From Cheilinus undulatus (lineage: Eukaryota > Chordata > Actinopteri > Labriformes > Labridae), in NCBI RefSeq assembly GCF_018320785.1, contig NC_054877.1:23170329-23234328 (forward strand): a DNA stretch of 64,000 nt. The letters run 5' to 3'. The notes beneath the pieces are model-generated. The model did not search any database. It saw nothing but the letters and a program-made list of their open reading frames with translations, and was not told the origin of the DNA. Shown in pieces: positions 34,495 through 45,319 of this stretch. Numbering within the stretch: position 1 is the stretch's first letter; every line of letters starts with the position of its first letter. Position numbers and translations under genes: made by a program.

Positions 34495-37400
34495 TTAATC
34501 ACTGACATCCATGTCTTCTTCGTGGATATCACTAGCTCCATTAACTTTGGACATCTTCAGGAGCCGCGCTGTGCCGTTACCTTCTACGGACTGCGGAGAC
34601 AAAGCAGAGTCGTCTGAATCCTTCCTTTCTTCGCGCTCATCGCTGTTGTAGCCTTGTTCCTCTTCATCATAATCCCTGGTAATCTGTGAGGAAAAGAAAA
34701 ACAAATATGAAAGTTGAAGACCAAAAAAACTTGAGTCTTCTTTACATCATGCTGTGTTAGATTGAAAACTATTTGTAAAAGAAACATAACAAATCAAACC
34801 TTAACATCTCCTTTATCCCCATCTGATTTTCTCTCCCTCTCTTTGTCTTCACTTTTCTTTTTCTTGCTGGTGGAGCGCTCACGTTCATCTTTGCTGCGTT
34901 CTTTTTCACTCTTGCGGTCCCTGTCTCTTTCCCTGTCCCTTTTCTTCTCCTTCTTTTGTCTGAAAAGTTTGGAGAGGAAGAGACAGGTGTGTCAAAAGCA
35001 ATCTTAATGTACCCACAAAAAAGACATTTGGCTAATTAGGTGGAAAATCAAACACTTCACATCAATGCACTGACCTTCGGGGAGATGGAGACCTAGAGAT
35101 TCTCCTTTTAGGAGATCTGCTACCACTTCGACTTCTTCTACGTCTCCTGTGAAGCATGACAAAACAGAAAACTGAGAACTTCTCACTCCAACTATGAAAA
35201 CTACAGTATGGAGATTGTGAGTCCACAGAAAAAAGGAAACCTGCTGTCTGTCTGAGAACACAAAAACCTCTGATGTACTCACCGGCTCCCGCTGCGTGAC
35301 CTCCTGGCTGTGCTGTAGCTTTTCGGAGGCGTTCTGGATCTTCTTCTCCCTGAATCATCTTTCTTTCTGTCTCTGTGGATAAATTTGATGCAAAATCTCA
35401 GACAGACTCTGTTATTTTTATCTCCTTGTAATAAAACAAGCTGACCGTTAACCAACCTGGATCTGCTTCGAGATCTTCTGCCTCGGTCCCTGGAACGGGT
35501 GCGTTTTCTGCGTGGGCTTTTCGAGCGCCTTCTGTTTCTGGAAGTTGAACGGCGTCGTGATCTGCTCCTGGATCGTCTGCAACCATACATACAGACCCTT
35601 TTAATTTTGTCTGCAAACTACACAAAGCTTCAGCAACTTAAGATAACTTGTTACTAATAAATACCTGTGTCGTGAACGTGAACCTGACCTCCTTCTCCTG
35701 GATCTGGACCGAGACCGCCTCTTTTTGCTTTCTTTACCTAAAAGATAGAAAAGGAACCTTAGAAAATGCAGGGTATTGTCAAGGCCAAACAGAAAGAAAT
35801 ACTGTTGACTGCAGAGTAAAGCTGACAAACTGGAAAATAACAAACTAAAATAGAAGAAATAAAGTGTTGGCACCAAAAATGTACTGGGAGAGGATCCCTA
35901 AAACCCTAAATATGGCAAAACCTAATGTAATCATTTAACTTCCTTTCCTTGTAACTTTAAGAAATGTAAACTGTCATCAGAACTTCATTGCACTTTGTAC
36001 AATATATTTTCTTTAGAGAACCTGTAAATACCAATTTTTAATATAGAAGTAGTTCATTTAAGGGGCCCAGCTTATTTACTCATTTGTCTAATACTACTTC
36101 TCTTGAAAAAAGCAAAAGTGATTGATTAATAAAAATGCAATATTTCTATTATAGTACTTGAGTAATCAACAGAGGAAGCGATAGAGTACTTGATTACAAA
36201 AAGAACTGATTACTGCAGCCCTGCCGCAGAGTCAGCATCCTGACAGTCATACTCATCTTAAATGTTTGTGCACTCACTTCCAGGTTCAATTGCAGCAGAA
36301 ATAAGTGACTGGGCCTCCCTGACTCTCTTCATGGCCTCTTCGATTTCCTTATTTGATGCATCAGCCTTCAGGCTTGCGCTCAGGTTCAAACCTGCAGCCA
36401 AAGGATTCAGTCTAAACAAAAGAAGCATTAATTAGTTGTCATCATTTTTAGCAACACCCCTTATTAAAGAGACACCAGCACTTCTCTGTACTAACTTACT
36501 TAGGATCTGTCATGAGCTTCAACAGTTGATCAGCAGCCTGTTAGAAAAGGTGAGGGGAAAGGTTACAATTTGTCTGGCTTTTCCAATCTTACCTAACTGT
36601 TTTGGAAAAGTCACCAGAAAGTGCTGCTTAGGAAAAGCCCTCACCTGAGGATTCATATTCGGTCCACCAAATCCAAATGCAGCCATGGCATCCATGTTCG
36701 GAGCACCAAAAGGTCCCAGCTTTAATATAAAGAAACCACACATTAACATTTAAAGAAGCTTTACAAATTTCAAAAGTATTTAGGTTTGTGTGTTGTTTTT
36801 GCCTTTTTTAATTAGCTCCTATGATATTTATTCAATGCATCACTGATAAATTACTGTTTTCAAAGCCCGAGAAATTTGATCACAGTCGCCATTGCAGACA
36901 AGATTTTTTCCGCTGCCGTTCTTATGTCAAAGACTGCTACAAATGGAAGAATGAACTGTTACTCAAAGCTGCTGTTATGTTACTGTAACTCAATCATGTT
37001 TAGTGCTGCTTACTTGTGATGGACTATGATTATTTTCAGCCATCAGCTGTAAGTTCTGTTGCCCAAGCTCCCTCATAACACTCTCCATCCACCCAACCCC
37101 TGACCCATGCAACATCGTGACTCCAATTAAACATTTTCAAGGAGAGGCACACCGATCAATTTAACACGAGGGAGAAAAGATGCCATCCTGGTTATTGCCG
37201 CAAGCAATACCAGAATGCTTTAGGAGTAGCTCATAGTGCAAATCAAGAAAGGCACTTTTAACAGCTTTTCTCCATCATTCTGAGAAATTAGCCTCTGAAA
37301 TGACAACAGGCACATGCTGTTTTGAAAAAACACCTTTTGTAGAGCATTTTTAGTTGATTTTAGTTAGTTAAAACAACAGATAAGCAACAGAGGTGGATGG

Positions 37401-40400
37401 AGCTAAGCATCACATCTCCACTGATCATTTTTTACTAATTTTATTAACTCCTTTACTCTTAGAATCTTTAGGAGCACGCACTAGATCAGTGGTGGGCAAT
37501 TGGCGGCTTGTGGGCCACATGCAGCCACCCCCCTTACTCAGTGTGGCCCTCAAGTTGATTTCAAATATCTAGAAATTGTAAAAAATGGGAGAAACGTGGT
37601 GCAGTCTGCCATGAAAACATGAAAAATAGACACATCTATGTAACTATTTTTGATTAATAGTATATGTTAGCAAAATTAGAGACATAACTGGCCTTAACTG
37701 TCTTAAAAAATACAACACTGGATGCACTTGTTAAATAACCTAGATATGCAAGTAAAAATACTGAAATACCCATAAACTCCCATGTTTATTGCACTATAAA
37801 ACACTTTACACTGGTTTAAATTCTGTGTCACACTTAATAAATTAAGCATTAGTATTTGAATGATGAAAGCTATGTATTTGTCCCTTTCTTTTAATTAAAA
37901 GGGCTGTCAACAAAAAAAAAAAATCAACATATTTAATCGCAATTAATCCAAGACATTCTATAGTTAACCACAATTAATTGCACCCTTTTATTGCATTTTT
38001 AAATTCAATTATTTTTTAAAAACTATGTGGCCCTCTCAGTAACCAAGTCACCCATCTCTGTACTAGATAGTAATGTATACACATTTTCCTGTAGCCATAG
38101 TGAGTTTAAAGGCTTACAGCTGAATTGGGGATGGGGTTGGGTGTAGGAAGAAGTCCTCCTCCTGGCAGAATTCCTGCAACAGCGTTAGCTGGAGCCAACA
38201 GTGACAGAGCTTTGGCCTCATCTGGAATAGATCCTATATTAAAAAAAACAACCATTAGTATAAATGACATCTAAAAGCAAGTAAAACACAGTGAAGACAT
38301 GTTAAAAAGATAAAGAAAAAAAATCTTCATTTCTCCAAATAATGTTACCTTAAAGATCAGAGTAGAGTTCCCTAAATTCAATATAATGATTGCAGTGACA
38401 TTACTTTTGCTGGAATACATCACACTACCCAAATGAACACTGCCAAGAATATATCACCTGAACATGTTTTTAAGTCATGAACCAAACGTTAGCAAGCACA
38501 GCTGCTTCTCCAGTTGGATGTGACCTCAATTTTCATTTAGACGTTTACTCAAACAAGCGACTCACGTCGGCGGCTTGGCTACTAAAAGCACACAGAGAAA
38601 AATCGAGATACAAACAACAGAGAGAACTTTAGGGGTTTAGCACCAACACTAAAAAAAACTATAAGTGTCTACTTACCAAAAAACACAAGCGTCAGAATTA
38701 TTTTATGGCAATAGCAGAATTAAGAGTGGGTAGTGTTCCTGGTGGATAGCATTATTCTTGTATTCTTACCTGCTACTGCTTCAGTTAAAAAAACTTAAAA
38801 CTAGCTTTCGTTGGATTATTGTTACCACAATCCAATTAAAAATATTCTTTCATTTGTATTAGCAATATACGACTGACTTTTTTAAAACAAAAATCTCAGA
38901 GTAAGTCCACACCCCCCAACAGCTTTTATGGACTAAAGATCATGACCTAAATACAGACAAACAACAATGACAACATATAAAAAAGAGCACAAAAGAAGAG
39001 ATATAGCTGCAGGAGACAAAACTGTTGGATGGTATTTTCAGCAGGGCCTGGTATACAGGACTGACTGAGCCAGGAAAAAGAACTGTAAAACACAACAACA
39101 AAAGAAGACCACTGTTAAAGAGAAAGTATTACACCAACATGTTTGATGGTCATCAAGATAATGATTTTTTCATTTACTCCTTGGATTATCAAGAAAGTAG
39201 TGCAACTCTTGTAAAGCCCCCAAAAAATGAATGAAACAGGGTTAACTTCATATGTGTAGTGTTTGCTACATGTTTTATGCTTTGTGCTTCAGTAATAATT
39301 AAGAACCTGTGCCTCTGTATAGGCTACAATATGCCCTTAATTCTAAAAAAATCACATAGGTTTTGCATAAGACAGGGCTGTTGATGTTTTATTTTTAGTA
39401 ATGTTGCCATGCCCTTTAAAATAGAAATCAATGGAAGTCCATTTCTCAACTTTGCCTGACTTCTGAACACTCAGTGAAGCTTTTGGTAACCTACCCATTT
39501 ATTCCTGCTGTAAAACACTGTCAGAAATGTGTTTTATTTTTGTTAAAGATCCTAATAGTCTCCATTCATAATATTGAACAAAAAAATGTCACCCACCATT
39601 GCTCAATCATGCCTCGTAAAAACTTTTTTTTTACAACAAGATTTAGGTTCCCAACCTGGGGTCCAGGACCCCTTTTGGGAAGGGGCACGAGACTCTGTCT
39701 GCTCTGAGGTTAATAAAAGTAGATTTGCCCCTATTTTTGGAAATCATGATAGAAAACTTACAAAAAACTCAAAACGTTTTAGGGTAAGACGAAAAAATGT
39801 TTAGGACGATTATGTTTGGATCTAAACAAAAAAATAAATAAATAAAACTGACGTTAATTTTATACAGTGTATCACTCATTTTTTCATGTTGTCCTGGGGC
39901 GCTCGAGTGGGGGCTCAAGGGAAAAAAGGTTGGGAACCACTGATCTATGGGTCTTTTAATTCGATATACTGGTCTCCTAAAAGAAAAGTTACCAGCCTTA
40001 TATATAACATTTCCCTGAAATTTGACAAATTATCTCCAGAGTTCACCTATAGAAGCAATAAAAGAGATTGAAAGAAAGAGAAAGAGAAGACATAGAAAAA
40101 AAGGGGGACACAAAAAACTGGGGTGGGACTTGAATGCTTGCTGGCCTTTGCAAATGTCTAGAATCCCCTGTTGGCAGGCAGAGGACCACTTTCAGTCATC
40201 GAGAAGGGGGCTGCTTTTGCCTTCTCAGCTACGAAAATCATACACACAAACACACAAATACAAGAGAGAAGTTTAACAGAGAATCGTACAAAATGGAGGT
40301 GGGGGGGGGGGGGGGGGGGGTTAAATGCATGTGGTAAAAAATTTAAATAACTTTTATTCTGAATTTTGAGGTGTCAGTGATGCCACTGCTTTGGACTGTT

Positions 40401-41281
40401 AACCCTCACATACAAAAAATGTGATTAAATACATCATCAAAGCAGTCTGTAAAGATAGTTGGAGTAAATGTTAATGCCAGAATAATTCAAATCATCTCAC
40501 AAAGGCTCATGGAAGAAGAGAGATGAGACTAATCAAGCAAGCCACAAATGGAAGGGATGATAACCTTCCATTTACTTAACATAAATGCTTTAAGAGTCAT
40601 GCCATTCAATCAGCAACGACCATTCATACAATGGAATTTAGCAGGACAAACCTTCTGCAAAAGGCACTACGATCAATGCTCTGTCCACAAACACAGTGTT
40701 GGTCAGATGTTGAGACACTCCAACAGACTCTGGCTCCTGGAACTTCACAAAGCACACCCGCGATGTCACAGGCATCGGAGAATCACTGTAGAGGAAGGAA
40801 ACATATGTAAGCTGGAAGAAACACTTTGTCCAATTTCAAAACACATGAGCTACTTTATCTAGTGGTGGAAATAAACAGAGCCAACATTATAAACTTAAAG
40901 ACAATTTTGTGAAACAATTGAACGATGCTACGCACGTACGGTAAGTCAACGTACGCTGAATGTGAATGTAGCATTATTTGTCGTTAGGCTAATCAACATG
41001 AAGTTTCTACTAGCTGGTTAGCAACGGAGGCTGTAGGCCTACATTTCTTCAGTGTTCTTTTCTAAGTGGTCCAGTTTGTTGGAGAGGTACACACGGTAAT
41101 GTTTTACTAAAAACAATAAAACAGAGGTTGCAAAACCCACACCGTAAAAGTAGACTCACTCTGGTGGAAATAATTTTAGTTCTTCGATGGTTCCCAGAAA
41201 ACCGAACAGAGTTCTCATCTGTTCAGATGTTGTGCTCGGTGACACATTCGTCACCTGGACTACCTTGGTGGTGTAACTCAT
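34495..41281 (-). CDS. SRSF11: Serine/arginine-rich splicing factor 11 (SRSF11, p54), 12 coding exons, 440 aa
   Basis: Coding exons in transcript order: 41281-41160, 40785-40652, 38233-38118, 36719-36645, 36537-36500, 36411-36278, 35737-35665, 35576-35457, 35372-35283, 35146-35075, 34959-34800, 34683-34495. All junctions are GT-AG on the minus strand and the frame is open. An N-terminal RRM spans about residues 6-85 (VVQVTNVSPSTTSEQMRTLF; SRVCFVKFQEPESVGVSQHL). A hydrophobic G/P/A-rich linker follows (GILPGGGLLPTPNPIPNS), then KEIEEAMKRVREAQSLISAA. The RS domain starts near residue 207 (KRRSRSRSRRRRSGSRSRHR), with TPPKSYSTARRSRSGSR. A charged K/E/R region and an acidic tail (HEEDMDVSD) close the protein. 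SRSF11 is a nuclear-speckle SR-related protein that acts in splice-site choice. The human form is 484 aa; the N-terminal poly-glycine tract is absent here. Confidence 0.95.
35850..36222. mobile_element. Partial hAT-like element, relative of 3442-4891
   Basis: The sequence aligns by eye with the right end of the element in EFCAB14 intron 5 (about 4520-4891), from AGAAGAAATAAAGTGTTGG through GGGAGAGGATCCCTAAAAC to the terminal CTGCAGCCCT. The left part is absent. It lies in the SRSF11 intron between coding exons 6 and 7, close to the splice site of exon 6. Confidence 0.8.
37487..38059. mobile_element. hAT-like MITE with nested AT-rich remnant (573 bp)
   Basis: The left end CAGTGGTGGGCAA and right end TCACCCATCTCTG form an imperfect inverted repeat. 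The flanks CACTAGAT (37479-37486) and TACTAGAT (38060-38067) are an 8-bp target duplication with one change. GTGGCCCTC occurs near both ends. Inside, GGGCTGTCAACAAAA (37901) to AATCGCAATTAATCC looks like the end of another hAT-type repeat. SRSF11 intron between coding exons 3 and 4. Confidence 0.75.
39646..39942. mobile_element. hAT-like MITE (about 297 bp)
   Basis: It begins GGTTCCCAACCTGGGGTCC and ends GGTTGGGAACCACTG, the CAGTGGTTCCCAACC-type inverted repeat with the first bases of the left end altered. No clear target duplication was found. SRSF11 intron between coding exons 2 and 3. A fragment of the same family is at 32185-32285. Confidence 0.7.
40301..40320. repeat. Poly-G run (20 G)
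   Basis: An uninterrupted G20 homopolymer preceded by GGAGGT, in SRSF11 intron 2. Such a run can form a G-quadruplex on the plus strand (C-run on the transcribed RNA). The length is prone to sequencing error. Confidence 0.9.
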
Positions 41282-41520
41282 TTTCCCGGATTAAACCCGC
41301 TCGAAAAGCAACACTATCTTTACGAAATACACTTAAAAGTGCAGTAAAGTTTCCAATGGGTTAGTTACCCGGCGTGTTTGTAGGTGATTAGCGAGCTAGA
41401 AGTTAGCTACATGGCGCTGTCGCAAACCGCCGCCATATTGTGATACCCGTTAACTGCGCATGCGAAAAGATGAAGCTCCGTCACTGATGTTAGTAACGTC
41501 AACATGGCTCTTGAAAACCA
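41282..41520 (-). promoter_or_regulatory. SRSF11: SRSF11 promoter and 5' UTR
   Basis: Sequence directly upstream of the SRSF11 ATG on the minus strand is CpG-rich for this window and contains TGCGCATGCG (41456-41465), an NRF1-like palindrome, plus GCCGCCATATTG (YY1-like, about 41429-41440). No TATA box. This fits a housekeeping promoter; the start site is not defined. Confidence 0.5.
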
Positions 41521-41938
41521 TCAAGTTAAAACTATTTTCGTTTATTTGGCCTCGTTTATGTCAGGTAGAATTCAAGGCGATATGAAGTCTTTGTATAGAT
41601 TAGCACGTCATTCTCCACGAAGGATATGAAAAGATTATAAAAAAAGAAAAAAGCTTGCTGCTCGTACTTTGGCTATAGCCACCAGAGGTCTCCCTTCCTC
41701 GTTTGTGGAAAAACAAGAACTCCTGACTGGGTCTAGAGAAGCAGAGAAAGTAGGACTTGAACCGTAGAAAAATCAATTTATTTTCCAGTTTCAGATAATA
41801 TTAGCATACAGAAAGCATATCTTGTCTCCCTCACTTCTACCATTGCAGATTAGATTTGTAATCAGTTGCCAACCTCATATCATTTACAATTGAACAAGTG
41901 AGCAGAATTATCTACCAATGAGACCCACAGTATACAGT

Positions 41939-43101
41939 ACATTTAGAAAGTATTCAGACCATCTTCACCTTTTCAATATTGTAATGATGCAACCTGATGC
42001 AGTTGAAAAAATGTCATTTTATTATCATTAATCTACTCTTAGTACCCATAATGGCAAAATTAAAACAGAATTTAAAAAAGATTGCAAATTAATCAAAACG
42101 AAAACACTGAAACATTACACTGACATAAGTATTCAGACCCTTTGCAACCCCTAGAAATTTAGCTCTGGTTCCTCCCATTTCTCTTGTTCATTGCTGAGAA
42201 GTTTCTGCACCTTGATTGAAGTCCACCTTTGGTAAATTAAATTGATTAGACGTGCTTTGAAAAGGCACACACTCCTTTATAGAAGGCCTCACAGCTGTGG
42301 AGATGGTGTAAAGTTAGACAAATTCCTCTTGGAGTTTGCAGAAATGTCAAAATAAAAGCCAAGTGGGCTTTCATGTGTTTTGCATGGAGGAGAGGTTTCC
42401 TTCTAGCCACTCTGCCATGAGAATAGATCAGTGGAGGGTTGCAGTGATGTTTGTCCATTTGAAATTTTGTCCCTTCTCCGCACAGGATCTCTGGAGCTCA
42501 GTCAGAGTGACCATCAGGTTCTTGGTCACCTCTGTTACTAAGACCCTTCTCCCCTGATCAGTTTGGCCTGGCAACCAGCTCTTGGAAGAGTCGTGGTTGT
42601 GCCAAACTTCTTCCATTTGAGAATTTTGGAGGCCACTGTGCTCTTTCTAACCTTCAGTGCTGCCAATTTTTTTGTAGCCTTCCCCAGATCTGTGCCTTGC
42701 AACAATCCTGTCTCTAAGCTCTGCAGGCAGTTTAAGATCTCATGGTTTGTTTTCTTCTCTGATACGCATTGTCAGCTGTAAGGCCTTTTATAGAGAGGTG
42801 TGTGGCTTTCCAAATCGTGTCTAATCAATTTAATTTAGACCAGGTAGACTCCAATCAAGGTGCAGTTGCAGTGTTGTTGAAGTGTTGTTGCAAAGGGTCT
42901 AAAAACTTATGTCAATGTGACATTTCAGTTTTTTATTATTAATTAAATTACAAAAATTTCTAAAATTCTGTTCTAACTTTGCCATTATAGAGTACCAAGT
43001 GTAGATTAATGACAGTAAAAATGTTGTTTTCAACTGTAGCATTGGGCTTGAACATGACAAATTGAAAAAAAGTGAAGGGAGTCTGAGTACTTTCTAAATG
43101 T
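41939..43101 (-). mobile_element. Tc1-like element with IR/DR ends and deleted catalytic domain
   Basis: The outer inverted repeats are about 30 bp (ACATTTAGAAAGTATTCAGA at the left, its near complement at the right). A second, inner pair lies at 42120-42146 (CATAAGTATTCAGACCC) and 42889-42915 (GGGTCTAAAAACTTATG), giving the IR/DR pattern of fish Tc1 transposons. On the minus strand the N-terminal transposase remains in pieces: VTEVTKNLMVTLTELQRS (near 42520) and GRVARRKPLLHAKHMKAHLA (near 42390). The sequence then jumps to the far terminus, so the DDE catalytic half is deleted. It lies between the divergent SRSF11 and RPE65 genes. Confidence 0.85.
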
Positions 43102-45200
43102 TTTGAATAAATGCAAGAAAGAGGACTATGAGTTGCAATTCTCTGATGTCTGATTGTTCCAGTGTTAAGTGTTTTCTAAAAGTAGACGAAGTAATTGAAG
43201 TTTGTGAGAAGGAGCATTAAATGCACTGTAAATCCAAACAAGCTGAAAACACCTAGTATTTGTCCTAATTGATTACGTACAAGTTTGTAAGCTGTGGAAA
43301 TAAATTTGTTGAGTTTGACAAGCTAAAATATATATTTCTAATATTTCTCGTCCTCTGCATTTTGCCCTTATGGTTTCAAAGTAAGTTAGTCCGATCATGG
43401 TTACAAGCCAATTTTTATGCATGGTTTGACAGAAGGAAAAGTAACGACAGTAAACATGTTGTTGTAGAATATGTGAAATCTTCCATGTATTTTAATCACA
43501 TCATTCAAACTTTTGTTGTATTTTTCTTTCAACCAACAGTCCTTGAAAATATGCGTACCATATACTTCTCAGTAACGCTCTTCCAGCGACCTAGTAATTT
43601 TTAATCACAAGAATATTTCTGGCCCTCCACAACTGACTAATATCCACCTATTTTCTTTACATTTTCCAAGGACTTCTCCACAAATTTCCATAAACTATGT
43701 CCTTGTAACTTTGTGAGCTTTTGTATAAATTCTTAAGCCACAGGCCTGTCCAGGCCCATTCATAGTACATTCATGAACAGTATTAATACATTTGTACAAA
43801 AGTTATTTCTACACACTGCTCTTCCACTGAGTTTATTGCATCATTTTAATTTTTTTTTTTTTTTTTTGCTGTACTTGAGCTTACTACCACTGGTAGGCCT
43901 TGTCTAACTGAGTCAGTAACTTCACTCACGGTGCAACAGTGTCTACTGTCAAAAGGTATTCTGCTAAAACTGCAGATTAAGGAAAGAGTTTGAAATAATG
44001 AGTACAGTGACAAAAAGTAATTGAGCTCTTTTTACTTAGAACTACACATTTGCCCTGTCAACTCAGAAAAATAGAGCTTAAAAAGCTATTATGTGTTTTT
44101 AAGTTAACACAACTCCTTATATTTTAAACAATCTTGTACTGTTCAGTCTTACAGTGCATCAGACAAAACATTTCTGATGACCAAACCTTAAAACAGGGAT
44201 TCATCTGGATCAGTAGCATATTCTCCACTGACTGGTAGATATTTATTACACTATACTGTAATGCTTATAAAAGTCTGTCCATGTGTTGATGGAGTAACAT
44301 CACTGCCCTGTCTCTGACAAAGCAGCGTCTGGTGAAATGCTCCCCACTAATTGTGCATTTTCTCAGAAGAAACAATGCAGTGGTTGTCTTCAGTCTACGT
44401 AGACCATAATCCCTACAGCTAGATTATAGCTGCACTGAGACAAGCGAGTTAAGGCTTTTTGTAATCACACAAAAAGACAAAGTGGCCACGTTTCCTCCAA
44501 TTAGCATTGTGTGAATGTTGTACAAGATCGCTTAATATAGCAGTGAAGGTTTACTGATGTTTTTTTTTATTGTTATTGCACAATAAATCTAATGTCTTTT
44601 CTATAAATAAAGCAAGAATGCAGCCTCATGGATGTGTTGCAATACAAAGAGATTTGGTCTCTGGCAAGTTCTTTCATAATCCTCTTCTTACTGTAAGTTC
44701 TCACCTTTAAAAATCTAAAAGTATGTAGCTGCGAAATAGTTGCTTTACTGTGCATGTTATAAAGGGATTGTAGGCATTATAAAAAGTTGTCTTAAAATGA
44801 TTAGTAAATTAACTTTGACCTTTTTCATTTACACCTGCTATACATGTGGAGCTCATATGATTACTGAATATAAATCCATATTCACCACTGTAGACTTGCT
44901 CAATGCAGGTTTACAACACTGCAAGTGCACTGTTAAATGCACTGTTCTTAGTATGACTCAGCTTAACTATCCCTGTAAGCACAAAACCTGAACAATTGAC
45001 ACAGTTGAAAAAAACACAATCACATGTACTATTGCCACACATGTGCCAGTTCTCTGCAATTAATATTCTCCCCGATAAATCCGGTTTTACAGGGGTGGCC
45101 ATGAGTCATCTAGCAGAGGATCGAGGCACAATAGGATTCTTGTTCACAGTGCGACATGATTGGCCAGGAGAAAGGTTTACAGGGCAGATTGTTAAAAATG
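43102..45200. other. Intergenic sequence upstream of RPE65
   Basis: About 2.1 kb between the Tc1 remnant and the RPE65 core promoter. It is AT-rich, with a T-run at about 43852-43867. No gene or recognised repeat is seen. RPE65 distal regulatory sites may lie here but none can be named from sequence alone. Confidence 0.4.
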
Positions 45201-45319
45201 TGAGGGGGGTACTGGTTTTATAAATACCCCAAATCCTGCAGGAGACCAGAAGCTCCAGGTTCATAAGTGACCACAGGTTAGGAGTTTTGCTTTGTGCAGT
45301 GCCATAACGGGACAGAAAC
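45150..45319 (+). promoter_or_regulatory. RPE65: RPE65 core promoter (TATA box) and short 5' UTR
   Basis: TATAAA lies at 45219-45224 within GTTTTATAAATACCCC, about 95 bp before the RPE65 ATG. An inverted CCAAT box (GATTGG, about 45158) lies about 60 bp further upstream. The spacing suggests a start site near 45250 and a 5' UTR of about 70 bp, consistent with a strongly tissue-specific gene, unlike the TATA-less neighbours. Confidence 0.6.

Noticed and set aside
34584-35876. Many overlapping arginine- and glutamate-rich frames
   Set aside because: Shifted readings of the SRSF11 RS-domain exons and read-through into introns.
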